A stretch of 64,000 nucleotides of DNA from Bermanella sp034112345 (GCA_034112345.1 JAWUVN010000009.1:1-64000); one strand, 5' to 3'. Positions 8,361-17,643 are shown, numbered from the stretch's first letter. The notes: generated from the letters alone by a model not told the origin. Numbers and translations are program-made.

Positions 8361-9872
8361 TTAAACCAACCGCTTACGCTCATTCGAAGGTGGTATTTGC
8401 ATGGCTTCGCGGTACTTAGCTACAGTACGCCTTGCAACCTTGATGCCTTCTTCCTCTAACATAGCTGCAATTTTACTGTCACTAAGAGGTTTTTTAGCGC
8501 TTTCTACTGCTATTAACTTTTTAATCATGGCTCGAATGGCTGTGGATGAGCACTCGCCACCACTGGTTGTACTTACATGGCTAGAGAAGAAGTATTTAAG
8601 TTCAAATATTCCTCTTGGAGTATGCATGTATTTCTGTGTGGTTACCCGTGAAATGGTGGATTCATGCATACCTACTGCTTCTGCAATGTCATGCAGAACC
8701 AGTGGTTTCATGGCTTCGTCACCTTCTTCAAAGAAGTCTAATTGAAACTCGACAATCTTTGTGGCCACTTTTAATAGGGTTTCATTACGGCTTTGTATGC
8801 TTTTTAGAAACCAGCGGGCTTCTTGTAAGTGATCTTTGATAAAGTTGTTATCTGGACTCGAGTCTGCACGCTTTACCATGGACGCGTACTGTTCGTTTAT
8901 GCGCAGTTTTGGGGCAATATCTGGATTTAACTCAACACGCCAATCATCCTTAACTTGACGAACAATTACATCAGGAATCACATACTCGCTGGATTGAGGC
9001 GCTATTTGTGAGCCTGGGCGAGGATTCAGTTCTTGAATACCTCTAATGACCGTTTTTAGCTCTTCTTCTTTAACTTTTAACTTACGCATAAGGCCTGCGT
9101 AGTCTTTAGAGCCAAGTAGGTCGATATGCGAATCAATTAACTTTTGAGCCAGTGGTAGCCATTCAGTTGCTTCTGGCAGCTGACGTAATTGAATAGACAG
9201 ACATTCTTGTAAGTTACGAGCACACACACCGCTAGGCTCAAAAAACTGGATGCGATGCATGACCGCTTCTACTTCATCCCGCTCAATTTCGAGTTCTGGG
9301 TCAAGGCTGGTTAAAATGTCATCTAAATCTACTTTTAGATAGCCGTCGTCATCGATGCCTTCAATGATATTAATGGCAATTAAGCGATCATTATCAGACA
9401 TGGGTGTTAGATTCAGTTGCCACAGTAAGTGGTCTTGGAGATCGTCTGTGGTGCCATTTCGACTATCAAAGTCAAAGTCTTCACCGCCACCACTACTATT
9501 GCTCATGGAGTCACTTGTACCAGCGCTTGCTGAGGCTTGCCAAGTATCATCCCAATCACTATCGGTTGGTAAATCGTCAGGAATGGTTTCGGACCAATCG
9601 TTTTCTGCAACAGGATCGTCTGAAACGGTTTCTTGAGCCGTAGATATTTCTTCAGGGGTGCTGTTATCAGTTTGCTCGGATTGCGAAGATTGGTCGGTAG
9701 GGCTGTCGGCTTCAAACTCTTCCTCTACATCAAGTAGTGGGTTTGAGTCTAAGGCGCTTTGAATTTCGAGTTGTAGGTCAAGGGTTGAAAGTTGTAAAAG
9801 TCTAATAGCTTGTTGTAGCTGAGGGGTCATGGTCAGCGATTGACCCATTTTTAATTGAAGCGACGCTTTCAT
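8361..9872 (-). CDS. rpoN: RNA polymerase sigma-54 factor
   Basis: A 503-residue sigma-54. Region I (about 1-50) is glutamine- and leucine-rich (MTPQLQQAIRLLQLS) and contacts activator AAA+ proteins. It is followed by an acidic region II (about 50-135), the core-binding domain, the helix-turn-helix, and the C-terminal RpoN box ARRTVAKYRE that reads the -24 promoter element. No truncation is seen. It is the first gene of the leftward hpf-ptsN-rapZ-ptsO group and lies about 70 bases downstream of lptB. Confidence 0.96.
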   Translation of the reverse strand: MKASLQLKMGQSLTMTPQLQQAIRLLQLSTLDLQLEIQSALDSNPLLDVEEEFEADSPTDQSSQSEQTDNSTPEEISTAQETVSDDPVAENDWSETIPDDLPTDSDWDDTWQASASAGTSDSMSNSSGGGEDFDFDSRNGTTDDLQDHLLWQLNLTPMSDNDRLIAINIIEGIDDDGYLKVDLDDILTSLDPELEIERDEVEAVMHRIQFFEPSGVCARNLQECLSIQLRQLPEATEWLPLAQKLIDSHIDLLGSKDYAGLMRKLKVKEEELKTVIRGIQELNPRPGSQIAPQSSEYVIPDVIVRQVKDDWRVELNPDIAPKLRINEQYASMVKRADSSPDNNFIKDHLQEARWFLKSIQSRNETLLKVATKIVEFQLDFFEEGDEAMKPLVLHDIAEAVGMHESTISRVTTQKYMHTPRGIFELKYFFSSHVSTTSGGECSSTAIRAMIKKLIAVESAKKPLSDSKIAAMLEEEGIKVARRTVAKYREAMQIPPSNERKRLV

Positions 9873-9945
9873 AGGTTTTTACTGCTTATTCCGTAGCAAT
9901 ATATTTGCTGAGATAGATGTTTACTTATGGTTAGAATATACAAGA

Positions 9946-10671
9946 TTACAACTTAAAGTCATCACCTAAATAAATATCTTTTACTAGCTGATTAGATAGT
10001 ACCGTTTCAGCATCCCCTTCAGCGATGATGTGGCCATTGCCTACAATGTAAGCTTTCTCACATATATCAAGGGTTTCACGTACGTTGTGATCGGTAATTA
10101 AGACACCAAGGCCGCGTTCTTTTAATTGTTTTACAATGCTTTTTATATCCCCGACCGAGATAGGGTCAACACCTGCAAATGGTTCGTCTAATAATATAAA
10201 AGCAGGGTCTGCAGCCAGCGCTCTGGCAATTTCGACGCGGCGGCGCTCGCCTCCTGATAAGGCCATGCCCAAGCTGTCACGAATATGTTGAATATGAAAT
10301 TCATCTAGCAGGCTTTCCAGTTTTTCTTTACGCTGGGCTTGAGTTAAATCTGAGCGAGTTTCGAGTATGGCTAAGATATTATTAGTAACAGTTAACTTGC
10401 GAAAAATAGAGGCTTCTTGAGGTAAATAGCCAATGCCTTTTTGAGCGCGACCGTGCATTGGTAAGTCAGTAATGTCTTGGCCGTCAATGATGATTTGTCC
10501 CTGATCGGCATTGACTAAATTTACAATCATGTAAAAACAGGTGGTTTTACCTGCGCCGTTAGGGCCAAGTAATCCAACTATTTGACCGCTTTCAATGGTC
10601 ATTGAAACGTCTTTTACAATTTGTCTAGGGCCATAGCTTTTTGCTAGGTTTTTGGCTTGTAATATTGCCAC
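9946..10671 (-). CDS. lptB: LptB, ATPase of the LPS export ABC transporter
   Basis: A 241-residue ABC ATPase. It has Walker A GPNGAGKTT near residue 36, signature LSGGERRRVEIARALA, Walker B ILLDEPFAGVDP and the switch histidine in VLITDHNV. LptB dimers power LptFG to pull lipopolysaccharide out of the inner membrane. The start is 3 bases after the lptA stop, so coupled translation is likely. lptF and lptG are not in this window and are usually elsewhere. Confidence 0.96.
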   Translation of the reverse strand: MAILQAKNLAKSYGPRQIVKDVSMTIESGQIVGLLGPNGAGKTTCFYMIVNLVNADQGQIIIDGQDITDLPMHGRAQKGIGYLPQEASIFRKLTVTNNILAILETRSDLTQAQRKEKLESLLDEFHIQHIRDSLGMALSGGERRRVEIARALAADPAFILLDEPFAGVDPISVGDIKSIVKQLKERGLGVLITDHNVRETLDICEKAYIVGNGHIIAEGDAETVLSNQLVKDIYLGDDFKL

Positions 10672-10674
10672 CGA

Positions 10675-11190
10675 TTAAGGTTCCTTATCCGATTTAGGTT
10701 GGATAACCATGCGAACTCTGTCTTGCTGCGTGCTGTCCGCTTTTACACGCTGTTCTTTTATTAAATATACAATCTTTTCGCCCGCAAAAACATTGCCTTG
10801 TTTTTTTAGCCCAGCATTTTTTAGCAGCGTTAATTCATTATCTATCACATTGTAAATAATGGTCTCACCGTATGCGTGTGTTTTATCTTCAGTATCAGAT
10901 AAAACTTGTTCGTAGCGGGCTGGCTTACCTTTGGCAATCAGCTGCTGTGTGCCGTCACTGCTTCTAATCAGGGTAACCTTGTCGGCTTGAATAATAAGTG
11001 TGCCTTGTACTAGCTCTACATTGCCTGAATAAATAAGCTCACCTTGTAATTTATTTAAGGAGGCTTGATCGCTGCTGATGACGATCTCTTGTTCGTGGTC
11101 TGACGGCAGGGCGTAAGTATTAAATGTTAGGCTGGACAGCGCAATAAATATACCGATGATAGCCTTGAGTTTATTGAATATTTGGATCAT
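10675..11190 (-). CDS. lptA: LptA, periplasmic LPS bridge protein
   Basis: A 171-residue exported protein with an N-terminal signal peptide (hydrophobic stretch around residues 9-27, ending near TYALPSD). The OstA/LptA domain follows (EIVISSDQASLNKLQGELIYSGNVELVQG, read in two parts at about 34-62). LptA monomers stack to form the beta-jellyroll bridge that carries LPS between LptC and LptD. The gene overlaps the end of lptC by 20 bases and is followed closely by lptB, the usual operon. Confidence 0.92.
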   Translation of the reverse strand: MIQIFNKLKAIIGIFIALSSLTFNTYALPSDHEQEIVISSDQASLNKLQGELIYSGNVELVQGTLIIQADKVTLIRSSDGTQQLIAKGKPARYEQVLSDTEDKTHAYGETIIYNVIDNELTLLKNAGLKKQGNVFAGEKIVYLIKEQRVKADSTQQDRVRMVIQPKSDKEP

Positions 11191-11728
11191 GTATACCTCG
11201 CACTTCAGATTTAAACTGTGTGACCTGGTTGTTCATATTCATATTCATGCCAATGGCTGTTAGCTTAGTGGCATCATTTTCAATGGTAACTTTTGAGTCT
11301 GTGTCAGCAATATGATTTTCTAAATCAATATTTAATTGTTCGGTGCTTAAGGAAAACCCACCTTCTGTTTTTTGCATGGGTACAACTTGTATGTTGCCTG
11401 TTAAAATTAATTTTTTATCTTGAATTAGTTGGCCACTGTTTGATGTGATTCCCCACTGAGGGATGCTGCCTTGGCGTAAAATTATTTTAGGGCTGTCAAA
11501 CGTTACAGAGCTGTTGTGAGGATAGTGAGTTGCGTTTTCAGATTCAATTTGTTGATTGAGCTTGCCTTGGCCGCCATAGTTTTCTAAAGACAGTCCTGTG
11601 ATTATGTAGTCGGGCTCGCTCTCGATGGCACTTTGAGCAATTTGTTTATTATCTTGCTTTTCATCGAGCGTAAAGTAAGCAGCCAGCATAAAAGCAGTGA
11701 TGATTGTGACGATATATCGCCTGCGCAT
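11171..11728 (-). CDS. lptC: LptC, bitopic LPS transport protein
   Basis: A 185-residue protein with a short basic N terminus (MRRRY), one membrane helix at about residues 5-20, and a periplasmic LptC jellyroll domain. LptC sits on the LptBFG complex and hands LPS to LptA. Its ATG shares one base with the kdsD stop (TAATG), which places it directly after kdsD. In most relatives kdsC lies between these two genes; here it does not. Confidence 0.9.
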   Translation of the reverse strand: MRRRYIVTIITAFMLAAYFTLDEKQDNKQIAQSAIESEPDYIITGLSLENYGGQGKLNQQIESENATHYPHNSSVTFDSPKIILRQGSIPQWGITSNSGQLIQDKKLILTGNIQVVPMQKTEGGFSLSTEQLNIDLENHIADTDSKVTIENDATKLTAIGMNMNMNNQVTQFKSEVRGIHDPNIQ

Positions 11729-12699
11729 TAAATAACGCCTGCGCGGAGTAAGTCGTGCATGTTGATGACACCCACAACGCGATGATTGTCGACAGATACC
11801 AGTGCGTTAATTTTTTTCTCTTCCATAACTTGCAGCGCTTCTGCGGCCAATTTTTCAGGGTCAATGGTGGCGCAGGATGTTGTCATAACACTGGATACTG
11901 GGGTGCTATGAAAATCAATATCTTTATCTAAGGCTCGACGTAAATCGCCGTCTGTAAATATGCCCAATAGCCCGTCATTCTCGTCAAGGACGGTAGTCAT
12001 TCCCAAGCCCTTTTGTGTCATTTCAATCAATGCATCCTTGATGGGGGTGTTAGCGGATACTCGAGGAATTTGGCTGGCGCAATGCATGATGGTTTTCACC
12101 TTTAGTAGTAGGCGACGACCCAGACTGCCTCCTGGGTGACTAAAGGCAAATTGTTCGGCGGTAAACCCTCGGGCTTCTAATAAGCTAATGGCCAGAGCAT
12201 CACCCATAACAAGAGCAACGGTTGTGCTTGAGCTTGGGGCTAAATCTAACGGGCAAGCTTCTTTATCGACGCCAACATTTAAGTGGCTGTCAGCCGCCAT
12301 GGCTAGTGTTGACTCGTTCTTGCCTGTCATGGCAATCAAGGGGATGTGAAGGCGTTTTAATAAAGGCAGTAAGGTGGTCACTTCACCAGATTCGCCAGAG
12401 TTTGATAAGGCAATCACAACATCATCACTTGTGATCATGCCCATGTCGCCATGTGCCGCTTCACCTGGGTGTACAAAGAAGCTAGGGCTGCCAGTACTGG
12501 CCATGGTAGCGGCTATTTTATTGCCAATGTGGCCTGATTTTCCCATGCCTGTAATTACAATGCGGCCTTTGCAGTTAATTAATAAGTCGCAGGCTTTGTT
12601 TAGGGCGTCATGATCTAGGCGTGATAAGAGATCGTTTACAGCATCTCGTTCAAGAGTGATGGTGCGTTGAATTGAAGAGATGTAATCCACTTGGCTCAT
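11728..12699 (-). CDS. kdsD: Arabinose-5-phosphate isomerase (Kdo pathway)
   Basis: Converts ribulose-5-phosphate to arabinose-5-phosphate, the first step of Kdo synthesis for LPS. With the ATG at 12699 the protein has 323 residues, close to E. coli KdsD (328). It contains a SIS domain (TGMGKSGHIGNKIAATMAST at about 50-70, then HPGEAAHGD) and two C-terminal CBS domains (about 205-323). An upstream TTG at 12795 would add 32 residues with no family support, so I chose 12699. The next enzyme gene, kdsC, is missing from the operon. Confidence 0.92.
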   Translation of the reverse strand: MSQVDYISSIQRTITLERDAVNDLLSRLDHDALNKACDLLINCKGRIVITGMGKSGHIGNKIAATMASTGSPSFFVHPGEAAHGDMGMITSDDVVIALSNSGESGEVTTLLPLLKRLHIPLIAMTGKNESTLAMAADSHLNVGVDKEACPLDLAPSSSTTVALVMGDALAISLLEARGFTAEQFAFSHPGGSLGRRLLLKVKTIMHCASQIPRVSANTPIKDALIEMTQKGLGMTTVLDENDGLLGIFTDGDLRRALDKDIDFHSTPVSSVMTTSCATIDPEKLAAEALQVMEEKKINALVSVDNHRVVGVINMHDLLRAGVI

Positions 12700-12847
12700 A
12701 ATAATACTGCGATCTGCTGTTGTGATATGAAATATATTTTTAGTTATTAAATCAGTTTCGGCTATTGCAGGGTTTTTGTCACGTACGGTGTTCAATAACC
12801 TTGAAGCAATAGCCTGTATTAAGGGCTTGGCATGAATCTATTTAACG

Positions 12848-13804
12848 CTAGGCTTGGTGGATCAATAGGCCTAGGTAAGCAAAATACCCCAGCAATAATA
12901 TCGAGCCTGCACCTCTACCAACACGACCTTTAGAGCGGAATATATAAATAAAGCCGATTAAGAATACGGTGATCAATAACATTGTGCCGTAATCTCGATA
13001 TAAGACTTCTTCACCTACCTCTGTAGTGGCAATCAGCCCTGGTATTGGCATAACGGCTAATAGATTGAAGATGTTAGAACCAATCACGTTGCCGATAGCG
13101 ATGTCGTGATGGCCTCTTAAAGCACTGGTTACACTGGCGGCTAGCTCAGGCAAACTGGTACCAATGGCTATGATACTTAAGCCAATAATAAGTTCACTGA
13201 TGCCAAAGTGTCGAGCTACTTCAACTGCGCCCCAGACTAAGATTTGTGCGCTAAACATCAGTGTAATCAAACCGACAATTAACCATAAAATGGCTTTTGT
13301 ACGGGTCATAGATTCTAATTCTTTCGTTTCATCGTCATCCATGCCAGCAATGCCTTGATCATTCGTTTCGTTAAAAAGCCAGAACAAGGTAATAACAAGA
13401 CATGTGAACATCACGATGGAGTCCATTATGCTGATGTTAAAGTCTTGAAGCGCAAAGCCTGCAATTATTGTCACTAACAGTAGGATCGGAACTTCTTTCT
13501 TAAGCATTTTTGCTTGTATAGGAAGAGGGGCTATTAAAGCGGTTACACCCAGAACAAGTCCCATGTTGGCAATGTTAGAGCCGATGGCATTACCAATGGC
13601 CAGTACGCCAGAGCCTTGAAGGGCTGCCGTTGCGCTTACAAAAATTTCAGGTGCTGAAGTGCCTAGGGATACAATGGTCATACCGATTAACAGGGGAGAC
13701 ATTCCTAATTGGCTAGCAGTAGCAGCAGCCCCAAGTACAAATTTGTCGGCGCTCCAAACTAAAATAATTAAGCCTGCAAGTATGGCAAAACTGGCAAGAA
13801 GCAT
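12848..13804 (-). CDS. CaxA/YrbG-type sodium/calcium exchanger
   Basis: A 318-residue membrane antiporter with two inverted Na_Ca_ex repeats of about five helices each. The alpha-repeat motifs are clear: SLGTSAPEIFVSATAAL with GNAIGSNIANMG in the first half, and AIGTSLPELAASVTSAL with GNVIGSNIFNLL in the second. The middle loop is acidic (DDDETKE). ATG 13804 is preceded by AGGG and is preferred over the in-frame TTG at 13825. In E. coli the homologue yrbG sits next to kdsD, and the order is kept here. Ca2+ extrusion is inferred from the family. Confidence 0.9.
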   Translation of the reverse strand: MLLASFAILAGLIILVWSADKFVLGAAATASQLGMSPLLIGMTIVSLGTSAPEIFVSATAALQGSGVLAIGNAIGSNIANMGLVLGVTALIAPLPIQAKMLKKEVPILLLVTIIAGFALQDFNISIMDSIVMFTCLVITLFWLFNETNDQGIAGMDDDETKELESMTRTKAILWLIVGLITLMFSAQILVWGAVEVARHFGISELIIGLSIIAIGTSLPELAASVTSALRGHHDIAIGNVIGSNIFNLLAVMPIPGLIATTEVGEEVLYRDYGTMLLITVFLIGFIYIFRSKGRVGRGAGSILLLGYFAYLGLLIHQA

Positions 13805-13956
13805 AGATATACCCTGATAATTCAAATTGAGCCGCGCATTCTACAGGCTTTTACCTAGCGAACAAGTTTCGAGAGAGTGTGTAATAAGGAGTTTGAATGG
13901 CCGCGTAGCCTCAGTATAGTGTGATTTATTGCCGCTATTTGAACCTATATAGATAT

Positions 13957-13985
13957 TTCATTATTTAGCATATATACGGTATAAT
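13957..13985 (+). promoter_or_regulatory. Likely sigma-70 promoter of ibaG-murA-his genes
   Basis: A perfect -10 hexamer TATAAT lies at 13980-13985, with a weak -35 candidate (TTCATT, 13957-13962) at 17-base spacing. It sits 33 bases upstream of the ibaG ATG, in the divergent gap between the exchanger and ibaG. The -35 is poor, so the call rests on the -10. Confidence 0.55.
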
Positions 13986-14018
13986 CTGCCCCCTTTTATT
14001 TTTCCTAGTGGAGCCACC

Positions 14019-14255
14019 ATGAGCCCAGAAGACGTTCAAGCACTGTTGTCTGAAAAACTGGACCAATGCCAGGTATCGGTAGATGGTGATGGCTACAAGT
14101 ACGAGATCACTGTTATTGGTGATGTATTTGAAGGACTGAATGCAGTAAAACGCCAGCAAGTTGTTTATGGCGCTTTAAACGAAAAGATTGCAGATGGCAG
14201 CGTACACGCTGTAACGATTAAGACCTACACTCCAGCCCAGTGGGCTCAACAATAA
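14019..14255 (+). CDS. ibaG: IbaG, BolA-family protein
   Basis: A 78-residue BolA-like protein with the class-II KH-like fold. BolA/IbaG proteins pair with monothiol glutaredoxins to handle [2Fe-2S] clusters; E. coli IbaG is linked to acid stress. The family text VYGALNEKIADGSVHAVTIKTYTP near the C terminus includes the conserved His that can bind a cluster. It directly precedes murA, as in E. coli and Pseudomonas. The mla phospholipid transport genes that normally lie just upstream are absent. Confidence 0.9.
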   Translation: MSPEDVQALLSEKLDQCQVSVDGDGYKYEITVIGDVFEGLNAVKRQQVVYGALNEKIADGSVHAVTIKTYTPAQWAQQ

Positions 14256-14279
14256 TCCTAATAAAGAAGTAGTAGCGTT

Positions 14280-15551
14280 ATGCCTTCATTGGACAAACTA
14301 ATTATTCAAGGCGGAGGACCTGTTTCTGGGGAGCTTCGCATATCAGGTGCAAAAAACAGTGCTTTACCCATTGTTGCTGCAACCTTGCTAGCAGATACAC
14401 CAATTACGATCGGTAATCTGCCTCACCTGCATGATATAACGACCATGATCAACCTATTAGGTACCATGGGTGTTGATGTCGTGATGGGTGAAGAATACTC
14501 CATCGAAGTGAATGCAAATAACATTAAAACGTTAGTGGCACCTTACGATCTTGTTAAAACAATGCGTGCTTCTATTCTTGTGCTGGGACCATTGGTAGCG
14601 CGATTTGGCGAAGCTCAGGTTTCATTGCCAGGTGGTTGTGCAATCGGTTCTCGTCCAGTGGATATTCACTTGTCAGGCTTAGAGGCCATGGGCGCACATA
14701 TTGTAGTAGAAGAAGGTTATGTAAAAGCCACAACTGATGGACGTTTAAAAGGCGCGACTATCCCAATGGAGATCGTAACCGTTACTGGTACCGAAAATCT
14801 ATTGATGGCAGCGGCACTAGCAGACGGTGTGACCTTGCTACAAAATGCGGCAAGAGAACCTGAAGTAGTGGATCTAGCAGAGTGCCTAATTGCCATGGGT
14901 GCAAAAATTACAGGTCACGGCACTGATGAAATTCGCATCGAAGGCGTAGAGAGTTTACATGGCTGCCATTATGACGTAATGCCGGACCGCATTGAAACCG
15001 GTACCTTCTTAGTTGCAGCAGCCGCAACGCGCGGTAAAGTAAAGCTTAAAGATACTCGGGCCGATATTTTGGGCGTCGTGTTGGATAAGTTAAAAGAAGC
15101 AGGCGCTAAAATTGAAGTGGGTGAAGACTGGATTAGTCTTGATATGGAGGGTCGCGCACCAAAAGCCGTGAGCATTACAACTGCACCTTACCCAGATTTT
15201 CCAACGGATATGCAGGCTCAGTTCTTAGTGATGAACTTAGTTGCAGAGGGTACAGCAACCGTTACCGAAACCATATTTGAAAACCGCTTTATGCATGTTC
15301 AAGAATTAGCACGTATGGGCGCTAATATTTCGCTTGAAGGCAATACTTGTACCACGCATGGTGGCGATAAGTTAAAAGGCGCACCAGTTATGGCAACCGA
15401 TTTACGCGCTTCTGCAAGCTTGGTAATAGCAGCCATGTTAGCGGAAGGTGAAACAGTTGTTGATCGTATTTACCATATTGACCGTGGATACGAATGCATC
15501 GAAGAGAAACTACAACAGATTGGCGCAAAAATTCGTCGCGTGCCGAACTAG
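14280..15551 (+). CDS. murA: UDP-GlcNAc 1-carboxyvinyltransferase
   Basis: First committed enzyme of peptidoglycan synthesis; it adds enolpyruvate from PEP to UDP-GlcNAc. The 423 residues match the family. The catalytic cysteine is Cys120 in LPGGCAIGSRPVD (fosfomycin target; Cys, so expected to be sensitive), and Lys25 in ISGAKNSALP contacts substrate. It lies 24 bases after ibaG and 49 before hisG, consistent with one rightward transcript. The ribosome-binding site is weak; the ATG at 14280 is chosen by homology of MxxLDKLIIQGG. Confidence 0.96.
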   Translation: MPSLDKLIIQGGGPVSGELRISGAKNSALPIVAATLLADTPITIGNLPHLHDITTMINLLGTMGVDVVMGEEYSIEVNANNIKTLVAPYDLVKTMRASILVLGPLVARFGEAQVSLPGGCAIGSRPVDIHLSGLEAMGAHIVVEEGYVKATTDGRLKGATIPMEIVTVTGTENLLMAAALADGVTLLQNAAREPEVVDLAECLIAMGAKITGHGTDEIRIEGVESLHGCHYDVMPDRIETGTFLVAAAATRGKVKLKDTRADILGVVLDKLKEAGAKIEVGEDWISLDMEGRAPKAVSITTAPYPDFPTDMQAQFLVMNLVAEGTATVTETIFENRFMHVQELARMGANISLEGNTCTTHGGDKLKGAPVMATDLRASASLVIAAMLAEGETVVDRIYHIDRGYECIEEKLQQIGAKIRRVPN

Positions 15552-15600
15552 TAAACGATTTAAGTCACTTAATTTAAAAAGTGATGTTTAAGGAAAAAAA

Positions 15601-16242
15601 ATGAGCCAGCAGCCATTAACCATCGCGTTATCAAAAGGCCGTATTTTAGACGACACACTGCCTCTTTTCGAAGAAGCGGGCATTGTGCCGGCTGAAGACA
15701 TTAAAAAAAGTCGTAAGCTGATTTTTGATACCAATCACGAACATATTAAATTGGTTGTGATTCGTGCCACCGACGTGCCAACGTATGTTGAGTACGGCGC
15801 GGCTGATATGGGCGTTGCGGGCAAAGACGTGTTAATGGAAGCAAACTGTAATGGTTTATACGAGCCGTTAGATTTGAATATTGCAACATGTAGACTTATG
15901 ACCGCAGCATTGAAAGGCGCTGTTGAACCTGAGGGTCGCATTAAAGTGGCTTCAAAATTTGTGGGTTTAACTAAGCGTTATTTTGCTGAGCAGGGCAAGC
16001 AAGCCGACATTATTAAGTTATATGGCGGCATGGAATTAGCACCTATTATGGGGCTGGCGGATTTAATTGTTGATATCGTCGATACAGGTAACACATTAAA
16101 AGCGAATGGACTGGAAGAGCGTGATTTAATAGCGCCAATCAGTTCTCGTTTAGTGGTGGGTAAGGCTGCAATGAAAATGAAGCATCGCCAAATTCAACCC
16201 ATTCTAGACAAGCTTGCTCAGGCGGTTGATCGCCGTCGCTAA
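15601..16242 (+). CDS. hisG: ATP phosphoribosyltransferase, short (HisZ-dependent) form
   Basis: Catalyses the first step of histidine synthesis, joining ATP and PRPP. At 213 residues it is the short HisG_S type, which lacks the C-terminal regulatory domain and works with the HisS-like subunit HisZ; hisZ is not in this window. Motifs include IALSKGRILDDTLPL at the N terminus and the PRPP loop LIVDIVDTGNTLKANGL near 160-175. AAGG stands 7 bases before the ATG. Confidence 0.95.
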   Translation: MSQQPLTIALSKGRILDDTLPLFEEAGIVPAEDIKKSRKLIFDTNHEHIKLVVIRATDVPTYVEYGAADMGVAGKDVLMEANCNGLYEPLDLNIATCRLMTAALKGAVEPEGRIKVASKFVGLTKRYFAEQGKQADIIKLYGGMELAPIMGLADLIVDIVDTGNTLKANGLEERDLIAPISSRLVVGKAAMKMKHRQIQPILDKLAQAVDRRR

Positions 16243-16255
16243 TCGATTTCTTAAT

Positions 16256-16285
16256 CATTTTAACGTGTAATACACATTTAAAATG
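16256..16285 (+). promoter_or_regulatory. Inverted repeat in the hisG-hisD gap
   Basis: Two near-perfect arms (CATTTTAACGTGT and ACACATTTAAAATG) flank a 3-base loop. The right arm ends 12 bases before the hisD ATG at 16298 and just before its GAGG. There is no T-tract. It could be an mRNA hairpin affecting hisD translation or an operator; neither is shown. Confidence 0.45.
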
Positions 16286-16297
16286 TTAGAGGCAAAA

Positions 16298-17602
16298 ATG
16301 ACGTTTAAAATACGCAGTTTTAACACCCAGCAAGCAAACTTTAGTGAAAGCTTAGATAAGTTACTTGCTTGGGAGTCTGTTTCTGATACTCAGGTTCAGC
16401 AAACGGTTTTAGATATTTTACATCAAGTGAAATCTCGTGGGGATGACGCTGTAATTGAATACACCAATCGTTTTGATCATCTTCAAGCTGAAGAAATGGG
16501 CGCGCTTGAAGTCTCTCAAGACGAATTAGAAAAAGCTCTAGAAAACCTTCCTGAAGAACAGCGTGCGGCATTATTAGCCGCAGCAGAACGAGTTCGACGT
16601 TATCATGAGCGCCAGCGTGCAGAATCTTGGCAGTATCAAGAAGAAGACGGCACAGTACTTGGTCAACAAGTAACTGCGATGGATCGAGTTGGAATATATG
16701 TTCCCGGTGGTAAAGCATCTTATCCTTCTAGTGTATTAATGAACGCTATTCCAGCACATGTTGCTGGAGTAAAAGAAATTATAATGGTAGTTCCAACACC
16801 CGGCGGAGAAGTTAATCAGCTGGTATTAGCCGCAGCGGCCGCTGCTGGTGTGAGTCGTTGCTTTACGGTTGGCGGTGCACAAGCAATTGCTGCATTGGCT
16901 TATGGTACGCAAACTATTCCTAAGGTAGATAAAATAGTTGGCCCTGGTAATATTTTTGTTGCCACAGCAAAACGTTTTGTATTTGGCGAAGTGGGCATAG
17001 ACATGATTGCCGGTCCTTCTGAAATATTAGTGGTTTGTGATGGCAAGACCAATCCAGATTGGATTGCCATGGATTTATTTAGCCAAGCTGAACACGATGA
17101 AGATGCTCAATCTATTTTGATATCTTGGGATGAAAATTTTCTGCGAGATGTTGAAGCCAGTATTGAAAAACTACTGCCAACCATGGAACGCCAAGAAATT
17201 ATTCGCGCGTCTTTATCTGGCCGTGGAGCTTTGATAAAGGTAGAAGACGAAGCTGAAGCGTTGGAAATTACCAATCGCATTGCCCCAGAGCATTTAGAGC
17301 TTTCAGTTGAAAACCCTGAAGAAATGGCTAAGCAGGTTCGTCATGCTGGAGCCATCTTTATGGGGCGCTATACAGCTGAAGCATTAGGTGATTACTGTGC
17401 GGGGCCAAACCACGTATTGCCAACTTCTGGTACTGCGCGTTTTTCTAGTCCGTTAGGTGTTTATGATTTTCAGAAGCGCAGCTCACTAATTATGTGCAGT
17501 GCAGATGGTGCCAGTGAAATGGGTAAGATAGCATCGGTATTGGCTCGTGGTGAGTCACTAACGGCGCATGCACGCTCAGCTGAATACCGCATTAAAGATT
17601 AA
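16298..17602 (+). CDS. hisD: Histidinol dehydrogenase
   Basis: Carries out the last two oxidations of histidine synthesis, using NAD+ and Zn2+. With ATG 16298 the protein has 434 residues, the E. coli length, and GAGG lies 6 bases upstream; the in-frame ATG at 16283 has no such site. Signature stretches include GIYVPGGKASYPSSVLMNA, IAGPSEILV, the zinc-site text SQAEHDEDAQS, and DYCAGPNHVLPTSGTARF. It follows hisG directly. Confidence 0.95.
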   Translation: MTFKIRSFNTQQANFSESLDKLLAWESVSDTQVQQTVLDILHQVKSRGDDAVIEYTNRFDHLQAEEMGALEVSQDELEKALENLPEEQRAALLAAAERVRRYHERQRAESWQYQEEDGTVLGQQVTAMDRVGIYVPGGKASYPSSVLMNAIPAHVAGVKEIIMVVPTPGGEVNQLVLAAAAAAGVSRCFTVGGAQAIAALAYGTQTIPKVDKIVGPGNIFVATAKRFVFGEVGIDMIAGPSEILVVCDGKTNPDWIAMDLFSQAEHDEDAQSILISWDENFLRDVEASIEKLLPTMERQEIIRASLSGRGALIKVEDEAEALEITNRIAPEHLELSVENPEEMAKQVRHAGAIFMGRYTAEALGDYCAGPNHVLPTSGTARFSSPLGVYDFQKRSSLIMCSADGASEMGKIASVLARGESLTAHARSAEYRIKD

Positions 17603-17643
17603 AGTTAGTTTCGTCACTGCTGATAAATCAGTCATCAAGTGAA

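Noticed and set aside
12699..12795. Longer kdsD starting at TTG 12795
   Set aside because: The extra 32 residues have no family counterpart; ATG 12699 gives the normal length.
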